The notes beneath the pieces were generated by a model. It was not told the origin of the DNA and ran no database searches. It saw only the letters and a program-made list of their open reading frames with translations. From a virus, in the IMG/VR virus record IMGVR_UViG_3300020166_000099, positions 1-26,589 of that record: a stretch of 26,589 nt of DNA; one strand, 5' to 3'. The translations under genes were made by a program, and so were the position numbers. Numbering within the stretch: position 1 is the first letter of the stretch; every line of letters begins with the position of its first letter. This document shows positions 6,319 to 15,300 of this stretch, in pieces.

Positions 6319-6378
6319 TTTTATAAGATTTAAAGCTTTTAGCTGCTAAATCAGATTAAATGCCTGTTATAAAAGGCA
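6291..6378 (+). repeat. Two near-identical 17-nt hairpin-forming direct repeats
   Basis: GCCTGTTAAAAAAGGCA at 6291-6307, inside the end of the 46-residue gene, recurs as GCCTGTTATAAAAGGCA at 6362-6378 with one mismatch. Each can fold (GCCT with AGGC). The second extends to AATGCCT/AGGCATT (6359-6380). There is no T-tract after it, so it is not a standard terminator. The 105-bp gap 6319-6423 holds little else; no convincing promoter was found. Confidence 0.6.
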
Positions 6379-6423
6379 TTCCAACCGGTTACATATTTGT
6401 AGCCCAATGTATATCTTCGCGGT

Positions 6424-7494
6424 ATGGAAACATCTACCGCGGAGGTTCACTCCCCGCAAATTGAAGAGGAACAGTTCAGCATTGAGAATGCGTCAACCGA
6501 CGATATTCGTAATGCATTAGGAGTAACGCCGGAGACCAACGACCCGCAACCTGAGACCGTAGCCGAGGAGCAAATCCCGGAGACTGAGACCGTAGGCCAA
6601 GAGTCGCAAGTCGAAGAACTTCAGCCGGAAGCAGAGGCATTAGCCCCTGAGTCCGAGATTGAAGAAACCGAAGAGGAAAAGCTCGGGAAGAGACGAATCC
6701 GTCCCCGTAACGAGTTAGATCAGCAAGTCATCGACCTTTACAGGTCTGAGGGCTTTGGAGGATCCTTCGCCGACGCATCCCGAATAATTTACGGACAAAC
6801 TGCCGAACCTGTATCTCAATCTATTTCGCCCAATCAGGAGCAAGTCGAGGCGTCCGAGCCCGACCCAATCAGTGGCATCGATAAAGAATCTGACGAAATT
6901 CGCGCATCCATTCTGGAGCTTGAAGGATCAGTCGAGAAAGCAGCAGAAGATCTAGAGACCACCGAAGCACTTAGGCTTCAGCGTGAGATCATGAAAAAAG
7001 AACTTCAACTGCAAAACTTGACTCTCCGTAAACAGCAAGTGGAGCAAGAAAGAGAGCAGCAAGTTTATCAATCCCATCGTTCTAAAGCGATGGATAGCCG
7101 CGACAGAGTCTACAATCGATTTCCTCAGCTGCAGGACAAACAATCCGTTTATCGTAAACAGTTTGATGATTTCGTATCGCAGGCTCAGTCCGACCCCGAC
7201 TACGCCGCAGTCTTTGAATCACCACGATGGCCAGAACTCATAGCAAGCGAATTTGCTTCGATTAACCCGATGCAGCAGGCACCGCAGGCTCAGCCCGCTC
7301 CAGCTCCTCAGGTTCCTCAACAAACCGCTCCGCAAATGGGTACACAGGCCAAAGTATTGACGACTGGGACTACGGCACAACCTGTAAACACTCCGGCTAC
7401 CCCCGAAGGTTTACTCCAACAGCTTCCCAATATGAATACTAAAGATATTTATTCGCTATTAGGATCCCCTGGTGGAGCACAGCCAAGAAGGTAG
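6424..7494 (+). CDS. Putative capsid scaffolding protein
   Basis: This is a 356-residue, highly acidic and Gln-rich product. Residues 1-90 are disordered and Glu/Pro/Thr-rich. About 92-125 is a compact basic segment (KRRIRPRNELDQQVIDLYRSEGFGGSF). About 150-215 is a strongly predicted coiled coil (ILELEGSVEKAAEDLETTEAL, LRKQQVEQEREQQV). About 220-280 is a helical region, and the end is Pro/Gln/Ala-rich before a short C-terminal helix. A low-complexity helical protein directly upstream of the major capsid gene is the usual position and composition of a scaffold. Family-level similarity cannot be shown by eye. The ATG lacks a Shine-Dalgarno sequence. Confidence 0.65.
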   Translation: METSTAEVHSPQIEEEQFSIENASTDDIRNALGVTPETNDPQPETVAEEQIPETETVGQESQVEELQPEAEALAPESEIEETEEEKLGKRRIRPRNELDQQVIDLYRSEGFGGSFADASRIIYGQTAEPVSQSISPNQEQVEASEPDPISGIDKESDEIRASILELEGSVEKAAEDLETTEALRLQREIMKKELQLQNLTLRKQQVEQEREQQVYQSHRSKAMDSRDRVYNRFPQLQDKQSVYRKQFDDFVSQAQSDPDYAAVFESPRWPELIASEFASINPMQQAPQAQPAPAPQVPQQTAPQMGTQAKVLTTGTTAQPVNTPATPEGLLQQLPNMNTKDIYSLLGSPGGAQPRR

Positions 7495-7533
7495 TTAGGA
7501 GTACTAAAACCTAATCTTAAATAAATAAATAAA

Positions 7534-9018
7534 ATGGCTGAAAAATCATTCCCACCAGCTAACGCAACCAACGCCCAAATTTTTGGCCAAGGTGAGTTAG
7601 GCAATGTTGATCTAATATCAAACACTAAATCCTACGCTGATCTCCTTAAAGGCGATTCCCAATCTGACTTGCGCTCACGCCTCTGGTCCGAGCTTGTAAC
7701 TCGCGACGCAAGAGAGAAAAATGTATTCGCAAAGTTCATCGGCGGCGAAGGAAGCGGTAAACCAATCACTGAAAAACGCGATCTTAGCGCAGGCGGATCT
7801 GACAAGATTACTTTCACAACTGTTGCTCCTATCCGTGGACAAGGTGTACGTGGTGAAGAAATCTTAAAGAATGCTACCGATACTCTTGATTTCGGAACAT
7901 TCTCCGTTGAAATCGATCTCGTTCGTCACGCTGTTTCCTGGACCCAAGTCCTGAAACTTATGAGATTCACCGGTAAGACCATTGACCAGCTTTCAGCTGA
8001 AGTCATGTCCGAGTGGATGTCCCGTACCGAGCAAGACCAAATTCAATATGCATTGCGTCAAATCTGCACCGCTAAAGGATCTTCAAATGTTCTTTCCGGA
8101 TACGGAACAGGAGCAGGCAAAGAGCTTAAATATGTTGACGGCTTAAGCACCGACATCATCCAAGAAGCTAAGCAAGCACTTATCGCCAATGGCGCTGAGC
8201 CAATGAACACTGGTGGAGACGAAAACCAAGAAATTCCTGGTTACTTGTTCTTCGCACCAGACGCATGCTTACGCCCATTGCGTTCTGATCCCGACTACTT
8301 GGAAGCAATTACTCAAGCCGACAGCCGTGGGCCAGAGAACAAATTGTTTTCCGGAAGCTATGCTAAATGGGACAACAACATAATTGCTAACCATAATGTT
8401 CTTATCGACACCGCTCGTGGACGCCAAGGTTCTCCATTACTTCCTACCTTCTACAACTTCGATACCTTGACTCAATCGGGTTCCGACCTTGTTATCGGTG
8501 GTGGTGACGGAGATTACACCGCAAACTTCCGTGGTGTATCCATTAACATCCCTGGTGGCGGAGGAGAAACCTTCGCAATCGATGAGGGGGATAATTACAT
8601 CTTGGCTATCGATACAGCAGGTGCATACAAACTGTATGAATACACCGTTGGAGCTACTACTACTGTTAATAGCATAACCTTAACCGAAAAAACTGACACC
8701 TTGGTTGCGACCAAGACTGACAACGTATTCGCACAAGGTTCCTTATTCGTTCAAGCTAATTCGATCGGAACTCCTATCGGATACGCACTTGCGATGGGTA
8801 AAGACGCTATGTACTTCGCTAAAGGCAAGATCTACGGTGAGCAAATCTTCCATTACGACGACTTCGCCAACTCCGGAAACGAAGCTCATTTGAGCGCTGT
8901 TGGTGTTCAGTCCGTCTACGGTATGGCTGCTCGCAAGGACACACGTGGTCGCGTTCCTTCCGTACAACTCATCGAAGTTGTTCGTCAGGTTCCTGGCTTA
9001 TCGTTGACCCAAGCGTAA
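7534..9018 (+). CDS. Major capsid protein, N4-gp56 type
   Basis: This 494-residue product forms the head shell. Landmarks of the N4-gp56/DUF4043-like HK97-fold family are the N-terminal LWSELVTRDAREKNVF, the segment DKITFTTVAPIRGQGVRG followed by TLDFGTFSVEIDLVRHAVSW, SEWMSRTEQDQIQYAL, and FFAPDACLRPLRSDPDY, then a C-terminal ALAMGKDAMYFAKG and QSVYGMAARKD. Between about residues 308 and 407 there is a Gly/Thr-rich beta segment that looks like an inserted domain. Codons are strongly biased (CGT, GAC, TTC, AAC), as in abundant proteins. The leader is an AT-only AAATAAATAAATAAA with no Shine-Dalgarno sequence. A strong terminator follows. Confidence 0.88.
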   Translation: MAEKSFPPANATNAQIFGQGELGNVDLISNTKSYADLLKGDSQSDLRSRLWSELVTRDAREKNVFAKFIGGEGSGKPITEKRDLSAGGSDKITFTTVAPIRGQGVRGEEILKNATDTLDFGTFSVEIDLVRHAVSWTQVLKLMRFTGKTIDQLSAEVMSEWMSRTEQDQIQYALRQICTAKGSSNVLSGYGTGAGKELKYVDGLSTDIIQEAKQALIANGAEPMNTGGDENQEIPGYLFFAPDACLRPLRSDPDYLEAITQADSRGPENKLFSGSYAKWDNNIIANHNVLIDTARGRQGSPLLPTFYNFDTLTQSGSDLVIGGGDGDYTANFRGVSINIPGGGGETFAIDEGDNYILAIDTAGAYKLYEYTVGATTTVNSITLTEKTDTLVATKTDNVFAQGSLFVQANSIGTPIGYALAMGKDAMYFAKGKIYGEQIFHYDDFANSGNEAHLSAVGVQSVYGMAARKDTRGRVPSVQLIEVVRQVPGLSLTQA

Positions 9019-9062
9019 GTTCTATGCCGGCTAGGATTTCTACAATCCAACCCTAAAACTTG

Positions 9063-9097
9063 GCCCCCCGTCCTGAATATTGGGCGGGGGGCTTTTT
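9063..9097 (+). terminator. Rho-independent terminator after the capsid gene
   Basis: GCCCCCCGTCC (9063-9073) pairs with GGGCGGGGGGC (9082-9092): eleven pairs with one G-T around the 8-nt loop TGAATATT, then TTTTT at 9093-9097. This is a textbook intrinsic terminator. The next gene starts 17 bases later, so it should limit expression of the head-tail genes relative to the capsid. Confidence 0.93.
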
Positions 9098-9114
9098 ATA
9101 TAACAAATAAAGTC

Positions 9115-9474
9115 ATGAAAATTATAATTATTGGTAAGAGAGATCAAATGGGCACGACACCATCCATTCGCGTAAAAGGAATGAGCCAGGTGCGATACAA
9201 TTTTATATGGGATAAGGAAATTAGACATTATGCCTATGAGCCTAAGAATCAAAAAGAGGTAGATGATATCTTTCGGACTCAGGGAAGACTTTACAAAACC
9301 ATGTTCTTTTCCGTTTGGCTTGCTCCCGAGACCGAGCCGGAAATTCCGGAAGCTAGACTCGTAAAAGAAGGAATGATCAAGCAATCATTGGCAGAGGCAG
9401 AGGTCGCAAGCACAAAGCCAAAGGCCAAAGGTCGCAAGAAGCAACCGGTAGAGAAAGAAATACAGCCTGCGTAA
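9115..9474 (+). CDS. Small head/neck-region protein of unknown family
   Basis: This is a 119-residue product. Residues 1-75 look folded, with beta strands (MKIIIIGKRDQMG, QVRYNFIWDKEIRHYAYEP), a helix (KEVDDIFRT) and another strand (YKTMFFSVWLAP). Residues 76-119 are charged and Lys/Glu/Ala-rich, probably disordered, ending KKQPVEKEIQPA. It sits between the capsid gene and the adaptor-like gene, where head-completion, decoration or neck proteins are usual. I do not recognise the family. The A-rich leader (AACAAATAAAGTC) lacks a Shine-Dalgarno sequence. An internal ATG at codon 12 is a possible alternative start. Confidence 0.65.
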   Translation: MKIIIIGKRDQMGTTPSIRVKGMSQVRYNFIWDKEIRHYAYEPKNQKEVDDIFRTQGRLYKTMFFSVWLAPETEPEIPEARLVKEGMIKQSLAEAEVASTKPKAKGRKKQPVEKEIQPA

Positions 9475-9483
9475 TATGTTACA

Positions 9484-10236
9484 ATGGCCGCCATTACATA
9501 TTTAGATCTAAAAGATCAGCTTGCGTCCATGCTGGGTGCGAGCGAAGTTTCTGATCTCCCACCTATTGACCAGAAGCGTGTTGGTATGTGCGTAAACCAA
9601 GCATACCGCGAATGCTATCTTCCAATTGATGGGAAGCGTCCAATGTGGGCACAGAAACGATTCGAAGTATCCTTTCCAGAAGGTATTCCTGGGGTAGAAC
9701 TATCATCAAACATTGTATCGGTTGATAAGATTCCTGAGCTCTTAGGAGAGGGACCACTCTCTCCAATGAAAGGACCGGAGGATGAGATCCGTGCGCGTGC
9801 TATATTTAGTTGGGACTTTCGAGCACCTAGCGGAAGAGGATTAAACTTTCCACAATTTAAAGATAATGAACCCGAGATCGGCCGTCCAATCTGGTACTAT
9901 TTAGATAGCCGAAATCAGGGAGAGGATGGAAAAGTAATCCCTCGATTATATCTCTATCCAATTCCTGATAAAGCATATGAGGTTGAATTCTTTGCTAATG
10001 TTCTACCTTCCGAGCTTGAACTAGATACCGATGAACCACGCATGCCATCTGATACTGTATGGGATATATTATTTCCTATCGCACAGGCTAAGATGCTCGC
10101 GGATCCAAGGTACAATGGAGACAATCGTGAAGTCTTAATGCGAATAGGGGAGGAAGCTAGAAAAAGACTTAGGACTTTGGTCTCACCTCAAAAGCATAAA
10201 GGTTCTCTTCGTTTAACCAAGCGTCCGGGCTGGTAA
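9484..10236 (+). CDS. Head-tail adaptor-like protein
   Basis: This is a 250-residue product. The N-terminal helical segment (YLDLKDQLASMLG, RVGMCVNQAYRECYLP) is followed by a beta-rich middle (FEVSFPEGIPGVELS, RLYLYPIPDKAYEVEFFANV). A C-terminal helical segment follows (DTVWDILFPIAQAKMLAD, REVLMRIGEEARKRLRTLV). The order of N-terminal helices, the phrase YP.P, the strand hYEVEFFA, then PS(D)..W..L..iA and C-terminal helices resembles podoviral gatekeeper/adaptor proteins of the tail tubular A type that join portal and tail. Placement after the capsid genes agrees. I am confident of a structural role but less of the specific family. Confidence 0.6.
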   Translation: MAAITYLDLKDQLASMLGASEVSDLPPIDQKRVGMCVNQAYRECYLPIDGKRPMWAQKRFEVSFPEGIPGVELSSNIVSVDKIPELLGEGPLSPMKGPEDEIRARAIFSWDFRAPSGRGLNFPQFKDNEPEIGRPIWYYLDSRNQGEDGKVIPRLYLYPIPDKAYEVEFFANVLPSELELDTDEPRMPSDTVWDILFPIAQAKMLADPRYNGDNREVLMRIGEEARKRLRTLVSPQKHKGSLRLTKRPGW

Positions 10237-10240
10237 GTAT

Positions 10241-11536
10241 ATGAGCAGAGACCTGACAATCAGGCTGCTCGGCCGTCCGCAGGTATCTTCTGATAAGCGT
10301 ACCGGGTTTAGCAAAGTATCTCGTCGCTATGTTGTCCAAGGCCCACGGGCTACACTTGCTGGTATTGTTGATTCTACAAACCCGTTGTTCTTACCTTATG
10401 GCAGTACGGACGAAGAATTTCTTGATTATTATTTAATCGAGCAGACTCTCGCTCCCGCAAGCGGGACATTAGATAAAGCATATCTTGTTCGCGAATTTTT
10501 ACAGATTAGTACGAGTGCGATTCAAGAGGCGTATACACAGACCAATGATTTAATCCGTGTGCGCAAACGCTTCGCTGTTCTTCGCAATAATGATACGGCT
10601 CTCGGATATGGAACCTTGTGGGCTAAACACCCTAGCCAAGCTAGTACATATGCGGAAGATCCCTGGGAGTATGCACCCGCATGGATAAGATCCGCTACTC
10701 CAGGATCTAAGAATTATAATGTCGATAATGCGGATACTGATCACGGATTTGGTACCGATATCCCGCAGGTCGGATCCGGAAGCCTTGGAACATTTGCCGG
10801 AGCTATTGCGAGCTCAGGGAATTGGATGGAAGGATATTCTGTAATGACCCAAGCTGGTTCCGGACTAGATGTATGGACGGTCGAATGGGTTACCCATGCC
10901 GCACCATACTGGATTCTCGGTACTGGGAGCGGGAATAGGAATAGAACTTCTTCGGTTAATGTTGTAGGCTTTGACGGTAACGGCTTGTACACCTCGGAAT
11001 CCCTAGCATCTTCTGGAAGTGTTTCTTACACGACTCGGGCAATGACATATAACTTTTTTGTGCGGGCTAATTCGATTCCATCGAATCTCGCGGAGATTGG
11101 TGGTGGATCTGCATCTGTATCTTTTAGCCCAACCGTCAGCTATGATTACGCCGTTACAGATAAAGAAGATAAAACAACTTACTTTAGAAACATTATTAAA
11201 AATAGCGTTTGGGGCGGAAACAATTCTTTGTCTATTGACGGTAAGAATGTTGGCTCTGTTTCTGGAAACTCCTTAATTCTTGACTTTACTGCGGAGCCCT
11301 CTGGTAAAGCCGGTTCTGATGGAGTGATACCTTTTAAAGACTCCGATCTCGCAAACTTTAGAGGCGCTCTCGTAAAATCTATAAAAGGAAACATCTCTTG
11401 GACTATGACCAAAGCAGGCTATAGCTGGTCCTCCAGCTCAGGTACTTTCGGCCAAACAAAAACATCAATAACTCCTCTATTTTCAAAAGGATCTGAGAAG
11501 ATCTGGAAGGTAGCCATTACATATGTTGGAGGATGA
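10241..11536 (+). CDS. Tail-associated structural protein, unknown family
   Basis: This is a 431-residue product. The N-terminal 130 residues (RLLGRPQVSSDKRTGFSKVSRRYVVQGP, LPYGSTDEEFLDYYLIEQTL) resemble the style of virion proteins that register onto the tail. The remaining part is Gly/Ser/Thr-rich and beta-dominated (GSGLDVWTVEWVTHAAPYWILG, SLSIDGKNVGSVSGNSLILDF). No enzymatic motif or membrane segment is seen. The start follows the adaptor gene by four bases, and the end overlaps the next gene by 14. The likely role is a baseplate-like or tail-hub component in a short tail, inferred from order only. Confidence 0.55.
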   Translation: MSRDLTIRLLGRPQVSSDKRTGFSKVSRRYVVQGPRATLAGIVDSTNPLFLPYGSTDEEFLDYYLIEQTLAPASGTLDKAYLVREFLQISTSAIQEAYTQTNDLIRVRKRFAVLRNNDTALGYGTLWAKHPSQASTYAEDPWEYAPAWIRSATPGSKNYNVDNADTDHGFGTDIPQVGSGSLGTFAGAIASSGNWMEGYSVMTQAGSGLDVWTVEWVTHAAPYWILGTGSGNRNRTSSVNVVGFDGNGLYTSESLASSGSVSYTTRAMTYNFFVRANSIPSNLAEIGGGSASVSFSPTVSYDYAVTDKEDKTTYFRNIIKNSVWGGNNSLSIDGKNVGSVSGNSLILDFTAEPSGKAGSDGVIPFKDSDLANFRGALVKSIKGNISWTMTKAGYSWSSSSGTFGQTKTSITPLFSKGSEKIWKVAITYVGG

Positions 11537-14500
11537 TCAAAAGTTTGAAGAGCTCGAATCTAAGCTCGCAGCTTTAAGCTCGCAGGTCGAAGACCTTGAG
11601 CAAGAGACCGAAGTCGATCCGTTCTTCGAGGACGATGTTCGTAGGGTAATAGACGATTTTAAAAGCCGTGAGCTCGCAGGTCTTGAGTCGGAGGACGAAG
11701 ATTTTGATGATGATGAGGACTCTAGCTCGGATGATTTTATAAGCGTTCAGACTACAGCAGGTCCAAGCTTTAAAACTCATTGGATTGCTCCGAAATCCTG
11801 CAATAATATGACCCGCGACCTTGCCCGCGATGCCTTTGTCCAGGGAGCAGCAGATAGGTATGGTACCAGCCAGCAAGTAAACAACGGAGATGTTCTTATT
11901 TTACTATGCCGCGAACCTGTAGCCGAAGAGCCGGAAGAGGGTAGCGAGGCCGAGGAGCCGGAGCCCCCCAAGAAAATATGTAGATATGTTGGGTTGGCTT
12001 ATAATACATTAGTTCATCCAGCCTCTGCTGAGCCAACAAGTGAGACTGAGGAAAGTATTTCAGCACCCGTTGGAAACTATGAAATATTTGTATGGAGCTC
12101 ATGCGAATGCTCGGATGAGCCTGCAGAAACCGTTGTTCTCCCCTCCATATTTGAAGCATCTACCGGGTCAACATCCAATGGAAACTATGCGAGCATTGGA
12201 AGTGACGAATCTCCAGACATGTCAAACGCTGACGGGTTATTGACTGAAGCTTCTCTAAGAAAAAGCAAAGATACAAGCAGTTCTAATTTAGCCAAAGGAC
12301 TGTCTAACACGCTATCTAAAAACGCTGCCGGCTACAAAGCTCAGCTTGTACAGCTATCCCAAGAGCTTAGCAGATACCATCTAGATCAAAAAAAGAATCT
12401 GCTGAATTTTGAAGCTGATAAGAAAAATCTAAACTCTCATGGATTTGGTTCGGATCTTTTTGTATCCAAAAATCTAGAGCTTTCGAACGGAGAGTGCGGT
12501 AATCTTGAAACTGTAAGTATATCAGGAGAAACCTTTGACTTAGCTTTGCTTAAAGAAGGTACTCCTAGCTTAGGTTCGACTTTTCTTTCAACAGCAAAAA
12601 TTAGCTTAGGTACTGCCGTAAGTATTGGCGGAACATTTAATTTAGATGTCTACGACACTAATCCAGTATCGTTAGGCCAAGATTTGAAATTTGAGACAGG
12701 AAGCACAGTATTCCTTCCGGTTATTACAGAGAAGAATGCGGATTTAATTACAACTTCTGATACTATAGATTCGCAGGCGTTTAGCTTAACAGGTGCTACT
12801 GTTACTTCGGATAGCTCTGGCGTAACTGTGTCTATCGGTACATCGGCTAGCACGTTTACTGCAAACTACTCCTCGGGTTTACTAACGCACAAAGGCTCTA
12901 CAACTACCAACTCTGGCAGTATTAATTTTAATATTCCATCCGTAGAAGTTTCAATATCCGACCTTGTTGATTTAACAAATACCGCGGAGATATCCCCATA
13001 TCCGATTACATCACTATCTAATGTTAGAGCAGATTCTGGTACTTATTCTGTATCTCTTTATAATATTCCATTACTTGCCAATCTATCGAAGGTGCGATCA
13101 AATTTTGCGGGTGGGCTGTATCGAGATTCTACAGCTATTGAGGGTTTAGACGGGGTTAGTTTAGGTAGTATAAATATTCCTAGCGGAACGACCGATCTCG
13201 GAGTTCCATCCTCTTCGGATCTTAATATATCAGCTAGCAAATCATCAGCCAGTGGGGGAGGGGTCGATGTAAGCCTCGGACTGGCCTGGATTGGAAATAG
13301 TTCAGAATATGATCATGGATTGTTTAAGGGTAATACGGCTGAGGAAAATCAATCCGCATCTGACTCATTTAATATTGAATTCAATGATCTAGCTACTCCT
13401 GGAAATCTTGGATCTGCAGGATCTTATATTAAAGAGCTACAAAATTTAGAGGGGTCAGGAGATTATAATAGCAATGGCGGGATTGATTTAAGTCTTGAAT
13501 TTACATCTCTTAAAAGTCAGCTCAATTTTATTGATAAAGGATTTTTCAATAATGAGACAACTGTCTCAACTGGATCCGGATCTTGGTCAGTATCCATTTC
13601 GCCAATGTCAATTGGTACCTTTCCAGATCTTGGAGAAGAAAGATCAGATGCATTAATTTCTAATATATCAGGTCTTAGTTCTTCAATAGATTCGAGCCAT
13701 AGCAATTCTGGAGATACTAAAATAAATCTTACTGGAAGCTTACAAAATACAAACTATACATTTACTAAAGGGCTGCTTACTGGTGCTACTGTTTCTAATG
13801 CCTCTAGCGTATCTTTAGGCAGTATAATAGTTCCCAAACCTGCTGGAACAAGCGATGACCACACGCCCGAACTTTTTAAAACATCAGTAAACTCGGGGGG
13901 TGCGAGCTCATTCTACCAAAAAAGCGTCTCTATATTTTCCAGCAACGATGCACTGATTAATTTTACGGACGGTCTGGCCGTGTCGCTTTCTAACCCGTCG
14001 TATACTCGTATAAGAGGGCTATCTTTAGATGCATCTAATAACAACGGAACTGTAGAGGCTACAAAGCTATCCGATATATCAGTTCGTGGAGTGTACGATG
14101 TAATCTATGAGTCTGAGGAGACGGGGGATGCTCGATACTACATAGATTACACATATCAAGATATTACTCTTACTATTCAGAACGGGTTGGTTACAGAGAC
14201 CGCACTCGGATCTTCGACAACGGAATCAAAAGGCCCTATAAATGTACCGGGAGCAGATTTAAAATATGGTTGCGATCCCGAATATGGCTGTCAGCCAGAC
14301 CCAGCAGGCGAGTTTTTTGATTCCTCATGCGGCTCAGGGTGCGTGGCTGAAGAGTTAATTCTTTCCTACAGGCCTTCAAATATTTGGATATATACAGAAT
14401 CGTCATATGAAAATGGAGAGTTTTGTTTTAACCTTGAATCATCTCATGAATCAATTCCGGCTGGTGCGGATTTACAAAACCAATTTTATACGAATGGCGG

Positions 14501-15299
14501 TCATTTAAAGGCTGAAAAGATTGCGGGTAAAAAAGTCGATAATTTCTATGTAAACAATGTTCTAATTCCGGAAGATACTATTTATTATGCGGAGAAAGAT
14601 CCGTACGACGTGTGTAATGCTGTACGGTTTGAACATTCATTTAGAAGGTACCGCGAAAATACATTAGACGATGGTTCAAGATGTTGGACTTTTATTTCCG
14701 AACATATATACATCCCTGGGCAAGGAGACGATAGAACTGTAATATGTACTAATAATGGGCGAGTAGTTTCTAAATTAGATGCCCTCGGTATAAATGTTCC
14801 CGAGTATCAAGTTAACAATTTACCTATCGGTCAGGACTTTTATGTCGATAGCAGAGCAGGGGATTACAACGGAATTTCTATTCAATCTACGGCACCTGGA
14901 AATACGGAAAATCCACCGCTCGGCGAATGTTCAACAGCGGCTCAAATAGATTATCAAGCAAGCGGGAATTCTACCCCATCTGAAATAGACCATGAAGATA
15001 CAATAGTATATCCTAAAACTACATCTACTACAGATGTAAATGTAAAGTTAACACTTCCGAACGACGGGTATATAGGCTCCACGGGTATGAGCGGCGTTTA
15101 TCTGGGTTTTACAAATTCTGACGGGTCTAAACTAGAAAGTCTGGAAGCTTACCCTTATCGAGGAGGTGGCAATAATAACGGTCCGGTAGAATTCACTATT
15201 CGTATACCCGAAGGAAGTACGTCTTTAACATATGAAATTAGACTGTCTCCTATAGGCATTCCGCCTGAATCATTTATTCTTCACTTAACTTCGCAATAA
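11523..15299 (+). CDS. Giant beta-repeat tail protein (1258 residues)
   Basis: ATG 11523 overlaps the preceding gene. Residues 1-35 are a short coiled coil, and 36-70 are extremely acidic (DDDEDSSSDDF). About 75-205 is a folded domain with Cys pairs. About 235-310 is helical. About 310-930 is a long Ser/Thr/Gly/Asn-rich beta array with loosely repeated units marked by phrases such as FTKGLLTGATVSNASSVSLG, YSSGLLTHKGST and GVSLGSINIP, suggesting a beta-solenoid or beta-helical shaft. Near 920-945 is a Cys cluster (YGCDPEYGCQPDPAG, SSCGSGC). The C-terminal third is beta-rich and may be the tip. It is inferred to be a large host-contact tail protein. I cannot name a family. Confidence 0.6.
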   Translation: MLEDDQKFEELESKLAALSSQVEDLEQETEVDPFFEDDVRRVIDDFKSRELAGLESEDEDFDDDEDSSSDDFISVQTTAGPSFKTHWIAPKSCNNMTRDLARDAFVQGAADRYGTSQQVNNGDVLILLCREPVAEEPEEGSEAEEPEPPKKICRYVGLAYNTLVHPASAEPTSETEESISAPVGNYEIFVWSSCECSDEPAETVVLPSIFEASTGSTSNGNYASIGSDESPDMSNADGLLTEASLRKSKDTSSSNLAKGLSNTLSKNAAGYKAQLVQLSQELSRYHLDQKKNLLNFEADKKNLNSHGFGSDLFVSKNLELSNGECGNLETVSISGETFDLALLKEGTPSLGSTFLSTAKISLGTAVSIGGTFNLDVYDTNPVSLGQDLKFETGSTVFLPVITEKNADLITTSDTIDSQAFSLTGATVTSDSSGVTVSIGTSASTFTANYSSGLLTHKGSTTTNSGSINFNIPSVEVSISDLVDLTNTAEISPYPITSLSNVRADSGTYSVSLYNIPLLANLSKVRSNFAGGLYRDSTAIEGLDGVSLGSINIPSGTTDLGVPSSSDLNISASKSSASGGGVDVSLGLAWIGNSSEYDHGLFKGNTAEENQSASDSFNIEFNDLATPGNLGSAGSYIKELQNLEGSGDYNSNGGIDLSLEFTSLKSQLNFIDKGFFNNETTVSTGSGSWSVSISPMSIGTFPDLGEERSDALISNISGLSSSIDSSHSNSGDTKINLTGSLQNTNYTFTKGLLTGATVSNASSVSLGSIIVPKPAGTSDDHTPELFKTSVNSGGASSFYQKSVSIFSSNDALINFTDGLAVSLSNPSYTRIRGLSLDASNNNGTVEATKLSDISVRGVYDVIYESEETGDARYYIDYTYQDITLTIQNGLVTETALGSSTTESKGPINVPGADLKYGCDPEYGCQPDPAGEFFDSSCGSGCVAEELILSYRPSNIWIYTESSYENGEFCFNLESSHESIPAGADLQNQFYTNGGHLKAEKIAGKKVDNFYVNNVLIPEDTIYYAEKDPYDVCNAVRFEHSFRRYRENTLDDGSRCWTFISEHIYIPGQGDDRTVICTNNGRVVSKLDALGINVPEYQVNNLPIGQDFYVDSRAGDYNGISIQSTAPGNTENPPLGECSTAAQIDYQASGNSTPSEIDHEDTIVYPKTTSTTDVNVKLTLPNDGYIGSTGMSGVYLGFTNSDGSKLESLEAYPYRGGGNNNGPVEFTIRIPEGSTSLTYEIRLSPIGIPPESFILHLTSQ

Positions 15300-15300
15300 T

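Noticed and set aside
6359-6380. Terminator between the lysis cassette and the scaffold gene
   Set aside because: The AATGCCT/AGGCATT stem is short and not followed by a T-tract; it is recorded as a hairpin repeat instead.
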